A stretch of 64,000 nt of DNA from Actinocorallia aurantiaca (GCF_039533685.1 NZ_BAAATZ010000008.1:1-64000), one strand, 5' to 3'; positions 1 to 7,963 are shown, counted from the first letter of the stretch. Made by a program: numbers and translations. The notes: a model not told the origin generated them from the letters alone.

Positions 1-242
1 GGCGGGGGGGAAGAAGGGCGGGGGCGGGCGAACTCCTCGGTTTCGGGGGTGTCGTCGACGGTGGGGGCGTCGTCGAAGCCGTACTCGGCGGACTCCGGCT
101 CGGGGTCGGACGCCGTGCGGCGGGTGATGAGGCGGCCGAGGGCCGTCGGGGCGGGGGCCTCGGGTTCTCTGCGGAGCCACATGGGCACCAGGACCACGGC
201 CCATACGGCGACTATCGCCAAGTACAGGAGGGTGCTGCTCAT
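1..242 (-). CDS. sepX: SepX/GlpR-type division membrane protein, N-terminal part
   Basis: The gene is truncated by the left window edge; about 80 residues are visible. It begins with a single hydrophobic anchor (MSSTLLYLAIVAVWAVVLVP) followed at once by MWLRRE and then an acidic, proline-rich cytoplasmic stretch. A short N-terminal transmembrane helix of this kind followed by WLRR is the hallmark of the actinobacterial SepX/GlpR family, a septal membrane protein that partners the gephyrin-like protein Glp in Corynebacterium and supports septation in Streptomyces. The start at 242 is supported by GGGAGGG seven nt upstream. It is the last gene seen of a minus-strand block galU-moeA-moaC-mog-rimJ, the expected neighbourhood, although 204 bp separate it from the acetyltransferase. 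Family assignment rests on the N-terminus plus synteny; the C-terminal part is not visible. Confidence 0.72.
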   Translation of the reverse strand, partial: MSSTLLYLAIVAVWAVVLVPMWLRREPEAPAPTALGRLITRRTASDPEPESAEYGFDDAPTVDDTPETEEFARPRPSSPP

Positions 243-446
243 CTACGTCCCTCCCGCGGCGCCTTGTGGTGAGCACGTTCGGGAGCGGGATGGCTCCGGG
301 ACGAATACATGCTCACGTCCACGCACGGTAGGACGCACTGTCTGCGCTTGACGAGCATACGGGCGGTGTGTCGTGAGATCTCTGTGGCTATGGCCCGTTC
401 TTGGGGGAAGTTTTCTTGATCATTAAACGGATCGGGCGGTTAGACG

Positions 447-1052
447 TCAGTGGCGGGCGCTACGCGCGCGCCATCGGGCGCGGAGGCCGTCGGGGATATC
501 CTCGGCGGTGAGGGCGTAGCAGATGTGGTCGCGCCAGGCTCCGTCGATGTGCAGCTGCCGGCGGCGCGTGCCCTCGTCACGGAAGCCGAGTTTCTCCACC
601 ACGCGGCGGGAGGCGGTGTTCTCGGGGCGGATCGACGCTTCTACGCGGTGGAGGCCGACGTTGAAGAAGCAGTGGTCGACGGCGAGCGCCACCGCGGCGG
701 GGATCACGCCCCGGCCGGCGTAGTCGCGGTCGATCCAGTAGCCGAGCTGGGCGTTGCGTGCCGAGCCCCAGATGATGGCGCCGATGGTCAGCTGCCCGAC
801 GAACTCGCCTTCGTAGGTGACGACCCACGGCAGCGCCAGGCCGTTGCGTGCTTCCTTCCGCATCGCGTGGACCATGCTCAGATACGGGCCCAGGCCGGTG
901 CGGAACAGCGGCGTCTCGGGGTTCGTCGGCTCCCACGGGCGCAGCCATTCGGCGTTGCGGACGCGGACGTCACGCCAGACGGCGGCGTCCCGCATCCGGA
1001 TGGGGCGAAGACCGACCGGCCCCTCGTTCAGAGTGACCGGCCACCCTCTCAT
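447..1052 (-). CDS. RimJ/RimL-like GNAT N-acetyltransferase
   Basis: A 201-residue GNAT-fold acetyltransferase that would transfer acetyl from acetyl-CoA to an amino group, in the branch that acetylates N-termini of ribosomal proteins. Visible family features are the N-terminal GPVGLRPIRMRDAAVWRDVR (typical RimJ beta1-alpha1), the acetyl-CoA loop region YWIDRDYAGRGVIPAAVALA and the C-terminal HRVEASIRPENTASRRVVEKLGF, where the last part is the diagnostic N-x-AS--V-EK-GF motif. I choose the ATG at 1052 over the GTG at 1061 because GGAGG lies 10 nt from the ATG but only 1 nt from the GTG. The gene sits between mog and sepX in the division/molybdenum cofactor block, as in many actinobacteria. 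The real substrate is unknown. Confidence 0.85.
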   Translation of the reverse strand: MRGWPVTLNEGPVGLRPIRMRDAAVWRDVRVRNAEWLRPWEPTNPETPLFRTGLGPYLSMVHAMRKEARNGLALPWVVTYEGEFVGQLTIGAIIWGSARNAQLGYWIDRDYAGRGVIPAAVALAVDHCFFNVGLHRVEASIRPENTASRRVVEKLGFRDEGTRRRQLHIDGAWRDHICYALTAEDIPDGLRARWRARSARH

Positions 1053-1087
1053 GCGTTCCACGCCTCCATGATTGCCTGCCGGAGCCG

Positions 1088-1576
1088 TTACACGCCATCC
1101 GGGACTCGCGGGTGGTCCCCGCCTCGTATCTGCGAGACGGCGTGCTCCAGAACGGGACCGAGGACGGACATTCCATCCCGTACTCCCCCAGTGGAGCCCG
1201 GGAGGTTGACGATCAGGGTGTCTCCGGCGAGTCCCGCGAGCCCCCGCGAGAGGATCGCCGTCTTCACCGTCCCGATCCCGCGGATGGCCTCGGCGATGCC
1301 CGGGACCTCGCGGTCCACCACCTGGCGGGTCATCTCGGGCGTGCGGTCCGTCGGTGTGAGGCCCGTCCCTCCGGACGTCACGACGACGTCGTACCCGTCC
1401 GCCACGGCCTCCCGGAGCAGTTCCAGGACGGCTTCACCGTCGGGGACGACGCGCGGGCCGTCCACCTGGCAGCCCCATTCGCGCAACAGCTCGGCCAGTA
1501 CCGGCCCCGAACGGTCCTCGTACGCTCCGCTCGCGGCCCGGGTGGAGACGGTCACCGCCAGGGCGCGCATGCTCAT
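1088..1576 (-). CDS. mog: molybdopterin adenylyltransferase, MogA/MoaB family
   Basis: A 162-residue MogA/MoaB-fold protein that would adenylylate molybdopterin before molybdenum insertion by MoeA. The key substrate-binding motifs are present: VVTSGGTGLTPTDRTPEMTR (GGTG followed by the conserved D-TPE) and IVNLPGSTGGVRD (the LPGS/P-box). The start ATG at 1576 overlaps the stop of moaC (ATGA), giving tight translational coupling; an alternative ATG two codons on (1570) is possible, and GGGGAGG lies upstream. The gene continues the minus-strand series moeA-moaC-mog, so the last steps of molybdenum cofactor assembly are encoded together. Length and motifs are complete, with no sign of decay. Confidence 0.9.
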   Translation of the reverse strand: MSMRALAVTVSTRAASGAYEDRSGPVLAELLREWGCQVDGPRVVPDGEAVLELLREAVADGYDVVVTSGGTGLTPTDRTPEMTRQVVDREVPGIAEAIRGIGTVKTAILSRGLAGLAGDTLIVNLPGSTGGVRDGMSVLGPVLEHAVSQIRGGDHPRVPDGV

Positions 1577-2052
1577 GTGTCCTCCCCGGGACGGGTCCAG
1601 TTTCCGGTCTTGCCTCCGGTCTTCTCTACTACCCGCACATCGGTGATCACAGCCCCGGGATCGACGGCCTTGACCATATCGATCAGTGCCAGCGCGGCGA
1701 CGGTGACCGAGGTGAGTGCTTCCATCTCGATTCCGGTGCGGTCGGCCGTCTTGGTGGTCGCGGTGATCTCGACTCCGCCGTCGACGATCGAAAGGTCGAC
1801 CTTGACCCCGTGCAGGGCGATCGGGTGGCACATCGGCACGAGGTCGGGCGTCTTCTTCGCGCCCATGATCCCCGCGATCCGCGCGACGGAGATCGCGTCT
1901 CCCTTGGGCACCGACCCGTCGCGCAGCGCCGTCACGCACTCGTCGCTGAGGCGGACGAAGCCGCGTGCGGTGGCCGTGCGGGCGGTGACTTCTTTCGCGG
2001 ACACGTCGACCATGCGTGCCGCGCCGGACTCATCCAGGTGCGAGAACTTCAC
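1573..2052 (-). CDS. moaC: cyclic pyranopterin monophosphate synthase MoaC
   Basis: A 159-residue MoaC. With MoaA it converts GTP to cyclic pyranopterin monophosphate, the first step of molybdenum cofactor synthesis. Diagnostic motifs are MVDVSAKEVTARTA near residue 14, PKGDAISVARIAGIMGAKKT, the catalytic LVPMCHPIALHGV, and GIEMEALTSVTVAALALIDM with K(A)VDPGAVI. The length is typical. It starts at a GTG overlapping the moeA stop (GTGA) and its own stop overlaps the mog start, so three cofactor genes are co-translated. No moaA, moaD or moaE is visible in this window. Confidence 0.95.
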   Translation of the reverse strand: MKFSHLDESGAARMVDVSAKEVTARTATARGFVRLSDECVTALRDGSVPKGDAISVARIAGIMGAKKTPDLVPMCHPIALHGVKVDLSIVDGGVEITATTKTADRTGIEMEALTSVTVAALALIDMVKAVDPGAVITDVRVVEKTGGKTGNWTRPGEDT

Positions 2053-3248
2053 GAGGGCAGCTTAAGGACCCTGACGGACGCGCCTTCCGGCACCTCTGTC
2101 ACGTCCGGCGGGACGACGATCAGGCCGTTCGCCTCGGAGAGCGCCGCCATCTGGTGGGAGCCCTGCGCCGAAGCGGGACGCACGGTGTAGGAGCCGTCCG
2201 CGAACGTCAGCTCCGCGCGCAGGTAGTGCTCGAGCCCGTCCGGCGACGTCAGAGCGCTCTCGGAGCGCGCCGTCACGGCGGGCAGGCCCTCGGGTTCGAG
2301 CCCCTGCAGGTAGCGCAGGGCCGGCCGTACGAACACCTGGAAGGAGACGTACGCGCTCACCGGGTTGCCCGGAAGGGTGAAGATGGGGCAGCGTCCGTCC
2401 AGAAGGCCGAAGCCCTGGGGTTTGCCCGGCCGCATCGCGACCTTGTGGAAGTCGACTTCCCCGCCGCCGGAGAACGCCGCCTTCACCACGTCGTACACGC
2501 CCATGGAGACGCCGCCGGTGGTGATGATCGCGTCAGCGCTCGCCAGTTCCTCCTTGAGCGCCTCCCGAACAAGGTTCGGGTCATCTCCCAGGAAGGACCG
2601 GCGGAGGGGCTCACCGCCCGCCTCACGGACGGCCGCGGCCAGCATGAAGCTGTTGGAGTCCCAGATCTGCCCGTACTCGAGCGCGTCGCCTGGGTCGCGC
2701 AGTTCGTCCCCGGTGGAGAGCACCACGACCCGGGGCCGGGGCCGCACCGGCGGGTGCGAGCACCCGACCGCGGCGACCATGCCGAGTTGCGCGGCGCCCA
2801 GCCGGGTGCCGGAGGGGAGGACGGTCGCGCCCGCGCGCACGTCCTCCCCAGCCCTGCGGATGTAGTTGCCCGCCGGTGCGCTCCGGTCGATCCGGACGGT
2901 CCGCGCTCCCCCGTCCGTCCATTCGACGGGGATCACGGTGTCGGCGCCGGAGGGCAGCGGGGCCCCGGTCATGATCCGGGCGGCGCGGCCGGGTTCGATC
3001 ACGGGCCGTCCGAGGTCTCCCGCCGGGACGTCGCCCATGACGGGCAGGACGGCCGGCAGGGTCTCCAGGTCCGCGGCGCGGACGGCGTAACCGTCCATCG
3101 CCGAGTTGTCGAACGGGGGAAGGTCCACGGGTGCGGTGACCGGCTCCGCGAGTACCGTTCCGGCCGCCTCCAGGAGGGGCGGCCGTACCGGGTCGAGGGG
3201 AGTGAGCCGGGAGATGATCTCGGCGAGATGCTCGGAGACGGTTCTCAT
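2049..3248 (-). CDS. moeA: MoeA / gephyrin-like molybdotransferase Glp
   Basis: A 399-residue MoeA-family protein. MoeA hydrolyses adenylated molybdopterin and inserts molybdate. Family motifs are intact: PPFDNSAMDGYAVR near residue 45, the molybdopterin-binding GGVSMGVYD, KVAMRPGKPQGFG and FTLPGNPVSAYVSF. In Corynebacterium the member of this family lying near galU and GlpR (named Glp) binds FtsZ and the membrane protein GlpR, acting in division rather than, or besides, cofactor synthesis. Here the gene sits 13 bp downstream of galU, overlaps moaC by 4 bp and lies two genes before rimJ and sepX, so both roles are plausible. The catalytic lysines and aspartate appear conserved, which argues that enzymatic function is kept. 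Confidence 0.9.
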   Translation of the reverse strand: MRTVSEHLAEIISRLTPLDPVRPPLLEAAGTVLAEPVTAPVDLPPFDNSAMDGYAVRAADLETLPAVLPVMGDVPAGDLGRPVIEPGRAARIMTGAPLPSGADTVIPVEWTDGGARTVRIDRSAPAGNYIRRAGEDVRAGATVLPSGTRLGAAQLGMVAAVGCSHPPVRPRPRVVVLSTGDELRDPGDALEYGQIWDSNSFMLAAAVREAGGEPLRRSFLGDDPNLVREALKEELASADAIITTGGVSMGVYDVVKAAFSGGGEVDFHKVAMRPGKPQGFGLLDGRCPIFTLPGNPVSAYVSFQVFVRPALRYLQGLEPEGLPAVTARSESALTSPDGLEHYLRAELTFADGSYTVRPASAQGSHQMAALSEANGLIVVPPDVTEVPEGASVRVLKLPS

Positions 3249-3261
3249 GCACCCATGTATT

Positions 3262-4167
3262 TCACGAACCGTTCTTCTCCACGAACTCCTTCAGCCAGCC
3301 GCGGAACTCCTCGCCAAGGTCCTCGCGCTCGGCGGCGAACTGCACGACGGTGCGCAGGTAGTCCAGCTTGTCGCCGGTGTCGAAGCGCTGGCCGCGGAAC
3401 AGCACGCCCCGCACTCCGCCGCCGTGCTCGGCCGGCATCGTCGCCAGGGTGCGCAGCGCGTCGGTCAGCTGGATCTCGTTCCCGCGGCCGGGCGGGGTCT
3501 TCTCCAGCACCTCGAAGACGGCGGGGTCGAGCACGTAGCGGCCGATGATGATCCAGTTGCTGGGCGCGTCCTCGACGGCCGGCTTCTCGATCAGGTCGGT
3601 GACCTCGACGACGTCGTCCTCTCCGGCCGGGCTGATGGCGGCGCAGCCGAACTTGGAGATCTGGTCGGGCTCGACCTCCATGAGCGCGATGACGCTGCCG
3701 CCGTACTGCTGGCGCACCTCGATCATGCGCTTGAGCAGCAGGTCGCGCGTGCCGATCAGGTCGTCGCCGAGCAGGACCGCGAAGGGCTCGTCGCCGACGT
3801 GCTGGGCCGCACAGCTCACGGCGTGGCCGAGACCCTTGGGCTCGCCCTGGCGGACGTAGTGGATCTGGGCGAGTTCGGCCGACTCCTGGATCGAAGCGAG
3901 ACGGGCGTCGTCGCCCTTGTTGCGCAGTGCTTCCTCGAGTTCGTAAGCGCGGTCGAAGTGGTCCTCGATGGAGCGCTTCGACCGTCCCGTGATCATCAGG
4001 ACGTCGGAGAGGCCCGCCGAGACGGCCTCCTCCACGACATACTGGATCGCGGGCTTGTCGACGATCGGCAGCATTTCCTTGGGTGTCGCCTTGGTGGCGG
4101 GCAAGAATCGGGTTCCAAGCCCAGCCGCGGGAACTACTGCCTTGGTTACGGGTGAGATGTCGGCCAT
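3262..4167 (-). CDS. galU: UTP-glucose-1-phosphate uridylyltransferase
   Basis: A 301-residue GalU that makes UDP-glucose from UTP and glucose-1-phosphate for cell-envelope glycan and trehalose synthesis. The nucleotide-binding signature AVVPAAGLGTRFLPATKATP with KEMLPIVDKPAIQYVVEEA is near the N-terminus, followed by GLGHAV and LLGDD. I place the start at 4167 (MADISPVTK) because it matches the family length and lies 7 nt from a TAGGGT -10 box, implying a leaderless mRNA; an upstream ATG at 4254 would add 29 unlikely residues and run through the promoter. It is divergent from the cyclo-ligase gene with only 33 bp between starts, and heads the galU-moeA-moaC-mog-rimJ-sepX series. Confidence 0.95.
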   Translation of the reverse strand: MADISPVTKAVVPAAGLGTRFLPATKATPKEMLPIVDKPAIQYVVEEAVSAGLSDVLMITGRSKRSIEDHFDRAYELEEALRNKGDDARLASIQESAELAQIHYVRQGEPKGLGHAVSCAAQHVGDEPFAVLLGDDLIGTRDLLLKRMIEVRQQYGGSVIALMEVEPDQISKFGCAAISPAGEDDVVEVTDLIEKPAVEDAPSNWIIIGRYVLDPAVFEVLEKTPPGRGNEIQLTDALRTLATMPAEHGGGVRGVLFRGQRFDTGDKLDYLRTVVQFAAEREDLGEEFRGWLKEFVEKNGS

Positions 4168-4174
4168 AGGAAAA

Positions 4175-4180
4175 ACCCTA
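4175..4180 (-). promoter_or_regulatory. -10 box of leaderless galU
   Basis: On the minus strand TAGGGT is followed by exactly 7 nt and then the galU ATG, the normal -10 to +1 distance, so transcription would begin at the start codon. No good -35 hexamer is visible. No SD sequence lies in front of the ATG. Confidence 0.5.
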
Positions 4181-4200
4181 GTCAACTCCAGGAGTCTCGG

Positions 4201-4788
4201 GTGCAGGAAGACGTTAAGCCCTCGTTGCGAACCCATATACGGCAAGCCAGACAAGAGATGACGGATGCGGAGCGAGCAGGAGCAAGTTCCGCGATACGGG
4301 ACGTTCTACTGAGCCTCCCGGAGCTTGAGATGGCGTCCTCAATAGCAGCATACGTCTCACGGGGTAACGAACCGGGCACGCGCAGTCTCCTGTTCGCCCT
4401 GTGGAAACGCGGCTCTTATGTGCTTCTACCCAGATTGTTGCCGGATTGCGACCTCGATTGGGCTTCTTACGAAGGACCTGACTCCCTGGTCGAATCTCCT
4501 CGGGGCCTCCTGGAGCCCACCGAACCTCCCCGCGGCGTCGGGGCGGTCAAAGCCGCGGACGTCGTCCTCGTTCCCGCGCTGGCCGTCGACCGGCGCGGCC
4601 ACAGGCTCGGACAGGGCGGCGGCTCCTACGACCGCGCGCTCGCCCGGGTCGGTCCCGCCATCCTCACCATCGGCGTGGTCTACGACGACGAGTTCGTGCC
4701 CGAACTGCCCGCCGAACCCCACGACCGGCCCGTGCGCGCGGTGGTCACCCCCTCGGGGTTCCACAGGCTGCCCGCGGCGGATTCGTAG
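4201..4788 (+). CDS. 5-formyltetrahydrofolate cyclo-ligase
   Basis: A 195-residue MTHFS-family enzyme that uses ATP to convert 5-formyl-THF to 5,10-methenyl-THF, recycling folate. N-terminal basic helices (SLRTHIRQARQEMTDAER) and the C-terminal signature HRLGQGGGSYDRALA are present; the latter is the glycine-rich folate/ATP loop (xRLGxGGGxYDR). The GTG start at 4201 has AGGAG 7 nt upstream. In Streptomyces and mycobacteria this gene also lies divergent to galU, which supports the call. It is followed after 9 bp by the hydroxyacid dehydrogenase on the same strand. Confidence 0.9.
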   Translation: MQEDVKPSLRTHIRQARQEMTDAERAGASSAIRDVLLSLPELEMASSIAAYVSRGNEPGTRSLLFALWKRGSYVLLPRLLPDCDLDWASYEGPDSLVESPRGLLEPTEPPRGVGAVKAADVVLVPALAVDRRGHRLGQGGGSYDRALARVGPAILTIGVVYDDEFVPELPAEPHDRPVRAVVTPSGFHRLPAADS

Positions 4789-4797
4789 ACTCCCCCC

Positions 4798-5769
4798 GTG
4801 TGGAAGATCGCGGTACTGCTGCCGCTGCCTCCGGAAGTCATCGACCTGCTGTTCGCCCCGCTGAAGGACCGCGCCGACGTCGTCCTGCCCCCGTCCCGAG
4901 ACCGGGCCGGCCAGCACGCCGCGCTGGCCGAGGCCGACCTCGCGGTCGGCGACTTCACCGGCGAACTGCCCATGGACGCGGCGGCCGTCGCCGCCGCGCC
5001 CCGGCTCGTCCTCCTTCAACAACCTCAGGTCGGCGTCGACAGCTGCGACCTGGACGCGCTGACGGACGCCGGCGTCGCGGTCGCCAACACCGCGGGCGCC
5101 AACACCCGTTCCGTCGCCGAATGGGCGGTCGGCGCCGCCTTCGCCCTGTGCCGGAAATTCGCCTGGGCCGACCGGCGGATGCGCGAAGGCGGCTGGCCCC
5201 AGCTCGAGATCCGTGGACGCGAACTGCACGCCCAGCGCGTAGGGATCGTCGGATACGGAGCGATCGGGGCGGAGGCCGCGCGCCTCTTCCACGCGATCGG
5301 CTGCCGGGTCTCCTACTGGAGCCGGACGCCCAAGGACGACGCCGTCGGCGAGTACCTCGAACTGGACGAATTGCTGGCCACCAGCGACGTGCTGGTCGTG
5401 GCCGTCGCGCTCTCCCCCGAGACCACGGGCCTCATCGGGCCCGAGCGGCTCGCGCTGCTCCCGCCGGACGCGCTGCTGGTCAACGTGGCGCGCGGCGGGA
5501 TCGTCCCGGACGAGGCCGTGCTGGCCGCCCTGGACTCCGGCCGGCTCGCCGGGGCCGCCCTGGACGTGTTCGAACGCGAGCCGCTGCCGTCCGGCCACCC
5601 CCTGCTCTCGCACGAGCAGGTGCTGCTGTCCCCGCACGCCGCGGGCGCCAGCGCGCAGGCCCAGATGAACGTCATCGGACAGGTGATGGCGAACCTCACA
5701 GCCGTCCTCGACGGAAGGCCGGTCGAGCACGTCGTCAACGGTCTGCCGCCCTTGGTGCGCAGGAGATGA
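4798..5769 (+). CDS. D-isomer-specific 2-hydroxyacid dehydrogenase
   Basis: A 323-residue NAD(P)-dependent dehydrogenase of the D-2-hydroxyacid family, interconverting 2-oxoacids and D-2-hydroxyacids; the substrate cannot be read from sequence. The Rossmann motif RVGIVGYGAIGAEAARLF lies near residue 143, the catalytic Arg in NVARGGIVPDEAV, the Glu in DVFEREPLP and the catalytic His in LLSPHAAGAS, all in the usual order. The start is GTG (GTG TGG AAG), 9 bp after the cyclo-ligase stop; no strong SD is seen, and coupling to the upstream gene is likely. It is probably cytoplasmic. Confidence 0.88.
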   Translation: MWKIAVLLPLPPEVIDLLFAPLKDRADVVLPPSRDRAGQHAALAEADLAVGDFTGELPMDAAAVAAAPRLVLLQQPQVGVDSCDLDALTDAGVAVANTAGANTRSVAEWAVGAAFALCRKFAWADRRMREGGWPQLEIRGRELHAQRVGIVGYGAIGAEAARLFHAIGCRVSYWSRTPKDDAVGEYLELDELLATSDVLVVAVALSPETTGLIGPERLALLPPDALLVNVARGGIVPDEAVLAALDSGRLAGAALDVFEREPLPSGHPLLSHEQVLLSPHAAGASAQAQMNVIGQVMANLTAVLDGRPVEHVVNGLPPLVRRR

Positions 5770-5841
5770 GAGGGGCTCGGGACACCGGGAGGTCACGGCC
5801 GCACTGATCCGTTCGGGATAATCGTCCCCGGAGGTGATCGA

Positions 5842-7350
5842 TTGCGACTGGAAGCGTGGCTTGCGCTCAGCGCGGCGATGGTCCTGGTGGCGATCGTGGC
5901 CGTCCGGCTGTCCTACCGGCTCGGGCTGCCGAGCCTCCTCGCCTATCTGGGCCTCGGCCTGCTGCTGGGAGAGGCGGGCTTCGGCATCCAGTTCGACAAC
6001 GCCGAACTCGCCAAGGAGCTCGGCTGGCTCGCCCTGATGATCATTTTGATCGAGGGCGGGCTCAGCACCAACTGGCGGCATGTGAAGGGCAGCGTCCCCG
6101 CCGCGCTGTCACTGGCCGTCGTCGGCACCTCCCTCAGCATCGCCATCGTCGGCGGCGCGGCGCACTACCTGCTGGGCACCGACTGGCAGATCGCCCTCCT
6201 ACTCGGCGCGATCCTCGCGCCCACCGACTCAGCGGCGATCTTCTCCGTCCTGCGGCGGCTGCCCCTGCCCCACCGGCTCGCCGGGATGCTGGAGGCCGAG
6301 TCCGGGTTCAACGACGCGCCCGTCGTCATCCTCGTGCTGGCCCTCAGCGGCGTCCACCACACCAGCGGCAACCTGGAGCTGTTCGGCACCATCGCCTACG
6401 AACTGGCCGTCGGCGCCGTCGTCGGCCTGGCCATCAGCTGGGGCGGCGCCTGGGTGCTGCGGCAGGTCGCGCTCCCCGCGTCCGGCCTGTACCCGCTCGC
6501 GGTGATGTCCCTGGCCGTCGGGGCCTACGGCGGCGCGATCCTGCTGCACGCGTCCGGCTTCATGGCCTGCTACCTGGCCGGACTGATGCTGGGCAACGCC
6601 CGCCTGCCGCACCGGCCCGCCACCCTCGGGTTCGCCGAGGGCATCGGCTGGCTGTCGCAGATCGGGCTGTTCATCATGCTCGGACTGCTGGCCACACCTT
6701 CCGACCTGCCCGGACAGCTCGTCTACGGGGTGGTCGCCGGGCTCGTCCTGTCGTTCGTGGCCCGGCCGCTCTCCGTGATCATCGCCACCACCGGGTTCGG
6801 GGTGAGCTGGCGGGAACGGGCCTTCCTGTCCTGGGCGGGACTGCGCGGCGCGGTGCCGATCATCCTGGCCACGGTGCCGATGACCGTGGACCTGCCCGGC
6901 GCCGACCAGCTGTTCGCCGCCGTCTTCGTGCTCGTGGTCATCTTCACCGTGATCCAGGGACCGACCCTGCCGTGGTTCGCGCAGAAACTGAAGATCACCG
7001 AGGAGGGCAAGGCGACCGAGCTCGGCGTGGAGGCCGCGCCGTTGGAGGAGCTCAAGGCCGACCTGCTGCAGGTCAAGATCCCGGAGGACTCGCGGATGGC
7101 CGGAGTGGAGGTGTTCGAGCTGCGGCTGCCGCCCGGCGCCCAGATCACCCTGGTGCTCCGCGAGATCATCGGCGCCGGGAAGGTCGTGGAGAAGAAGAGT
7201 TTCGTCCCCTCCCCCACGACCGTTCTGCAGGCCGGTGACGAGCTGCTGGTGGTCACCACCGCCGCGGACCGCGAGGTCGCCGAGCGGCGCCTGCGCGCCG
7301 TGAGCCGGCAGGGCAAGCTGGCGGGCTGGTTCGGAGAGGTCGGCGACTGA
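5842..7350 (+). CDS. cation/proton antiporter with RCK_C domain (NhaP2/CvrA-like)
   Basis: A 502-residue membrane antiporter exchanging K+ or Na+ for protons. About 12 hydrophobic helices fill residues 5-385. ILAPTDSAAIFSVLRRLPLP and ESGFNDAPVVILVLALSG carry the CPA-family ion-site residues (TDS, and ND in the helix that follows). The C-terminal 100 residues lack helices and read as a TrkA_C/RCK_C ligand-binding domain (SRMAGVEVFELRLPPGAQIT ... AGDELLVVTT), as in potassium/proton antiporters of the NhaP2/CvrA type. The start is TTG at 5842 with GGAGG 7 nt upstream. A hairpin terminator follows at 7353. Confidence 0.88.
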   Translation: MRLEAWLALSAAMVLVAIVAVRLSYRLGLPSLLAYLGLGLLLGEAGFGIQFDNAELAKELGWLALMIILIEGGLSTNWRHVKGSVPAALSLAVVGTSLSIAIVGGAAHYLLGTDWQIALLLGAILAPTDSAAIFSVLRRLPLPHRLAGMLEAESGFNDAPVVILVLALSGVHHTSGNLELFGTIAYELAVGAVVGLAISWGGAWVLRQVALPASGLYPLAVMSLAVGAYGGAILLHASGFMACYLAGLMLGNARLPHRPATLGFAEGIGWLSQIGLFIMLGLLATPSDLPGQLVYGVVAGLVLSFVARPLSVIIATTGFGVSWRERAFLSWAGLRGAVPIILATVPMTVDLPGADQLFAAVFVLVVIFTVIQGPTLPWFAQKLKITEEGKATELGVEAAPLEELKADLLQVKIPEDSRMAGVEVFELRLPPGAQITLVLREIIGAGKVVEKKSFVPSPTTVLQAGDELLVVTTAADREVAERRLRAVSRQGKLAGWFGEVGD

Positions 7351-7352
7351 GA

Positions 7353-7374
7353 CCCGTCTCACGGTCGAGACGGG
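7353..7374 (+). terminator. hairpin terminator after the antiporter gene
   Basis: CCCGTCTC, a 6-nt loop and GAGACGGG form a perfect 8-bp stem directly after the stop codon. There is no T-tract, as is common in high-GC actinobacteria. Confidence 0.6.
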
Positions 7375-7490
7375 CCCCCGGCCTGGCCATGAGCGACATG
7401 CCGGGCACGGAGAGTCGCGAAAACCCGCTCCGCCCCCGGGTAAAGTTCGCAGCGGCGCCCCTGCCCGGACTTCGCAAGGGAAACTAGACG

Positions 7491-7525
7491 TACTATTGGC
7501 AGTCGGCTGAGCCGAGTGCCAATAG
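7491..7525 (+). promoter_or_regulatory. palindromic operator or attenuator over the fmdB promoter
   Basis: CTATTGGCA at 7493-7501 is repeated inverted as TGCCAATAG at 7517-7525, and inside it TCGGCT/AGCCGA pair again, giving a two-tier palindrome. A TACTAT -10-like box (7491-7496) overlaps the left arm. The element ends 11 nt before the SD (GGAGG) of fmdB. It could be a repressor operator at +1 or a leader-RNA hairpin; sequence alone does not decide. Confidence 0.5.
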
Positions 7526-7544
7526 CGTTGAGAAGGAGGGGCCA

Positions 7545-7889
7545 GTGCCCACGTACCAGTATGCGTGCACCGCCTGTGGTGAGGGCCTGGAAGTCGTTCA
7601 GAAGTTCAGCGACGACGCGCTGACCGAGTGCCCCGCCTGCGGCGGCGCGCTGCGCAAGGTCTTCTCCGCGGTGGGCATCGTCTTCAAGGGCTCCGGGTTC
7701 TACCGGAACGACAGCCGGGGCTCCGGCAAGTCGACGACCCCCGTGACCACCGCCTCGTCGTCGGAGAAGAAGTCCGAGGGCTCCGGGTCCAGCGCGTCGG
7801 AGTCCTCCTCGACTTCGACGGCCGCGCCGGCCTCCCCGGCCCCGTCGTCGTCCTCCTCCACGAGCGCCTCCACCGCCGCGGCCTCCTGA
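7545..7889 (+). CDS. FmdB-family zinc-ribbon protein
   Basis: A 114-residue protein. The N-terminal 55 residues are a canonical FmdB zinc ribbon: MPTYQYACTACGEGLEVVQK, where CTAC pairs with a second CPACGG about 20 residues on to bind zinc. FmdB was named as a putative regulator of formamidase/amidase genes, but no amidase is adjacent here. The remaining half is a Ser/Thr/Ala-rich tail of low complexity (SSSSSTSAS type), probably disordered. The GTG start has GGAGG 7-8 nt upstream. The SAF-domain gene follows on the same strand, an arrangement common in actinobacteria, but a strong hairpin separates the two. Confidence 0.9.
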   Translation: MPTYQYACTACGEGLEVVQKFSDDALTECPACGGALRKVFSAVGIVFKGSGFYRNDSRGSGKSTTPVTTASSSEKKSEGSGSSASESSSTSTAAPASPAPSSSSSTSASTAAAS

Positions 7890-7897
7890 CGACCTCC

Positions 7898-7932
7898 CGT
7901 GCTCCGGCCCGTTGTCCACAGGCCGGAGCACG
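7898..7932 (+). terminator. hairpin terminator after fmdB
   Basis: A perfect 12-bp inverted repeat (arms 7898-7909 and 7921-7932, GTGCTCCGGCC core) with an 11-nt loop begins 8 nt after the fmdB stop and ends shortly before the promoter of the SAF-domain gene. Confidence 0.7.
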
Positions 7933-7950
7933 AAGTGGCGGCCCGATGGT

Positions 7951-7956
7951 TAACGT
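7951..7956 (+). promoter_or_regulatory. -10 box of leaderless SAF-domain gene
   Basis: TAACGT is followed by 7 nt and ATG (7964), with no SD in between, so the mRNA probably starts at the initiation codon. Confidence 0.4.
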
Positions 7957-7963
7957 CGGGCCC

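Noticed and set aside
4426..6081. A 551-residue minus-strand frame across the cyclo-ligase, dehydrogenase and antiporter genes
   Set aside because: It crosses three plus-strand genes and their intergenic gaps and has no recognisable domain; a GC-driven shadow.
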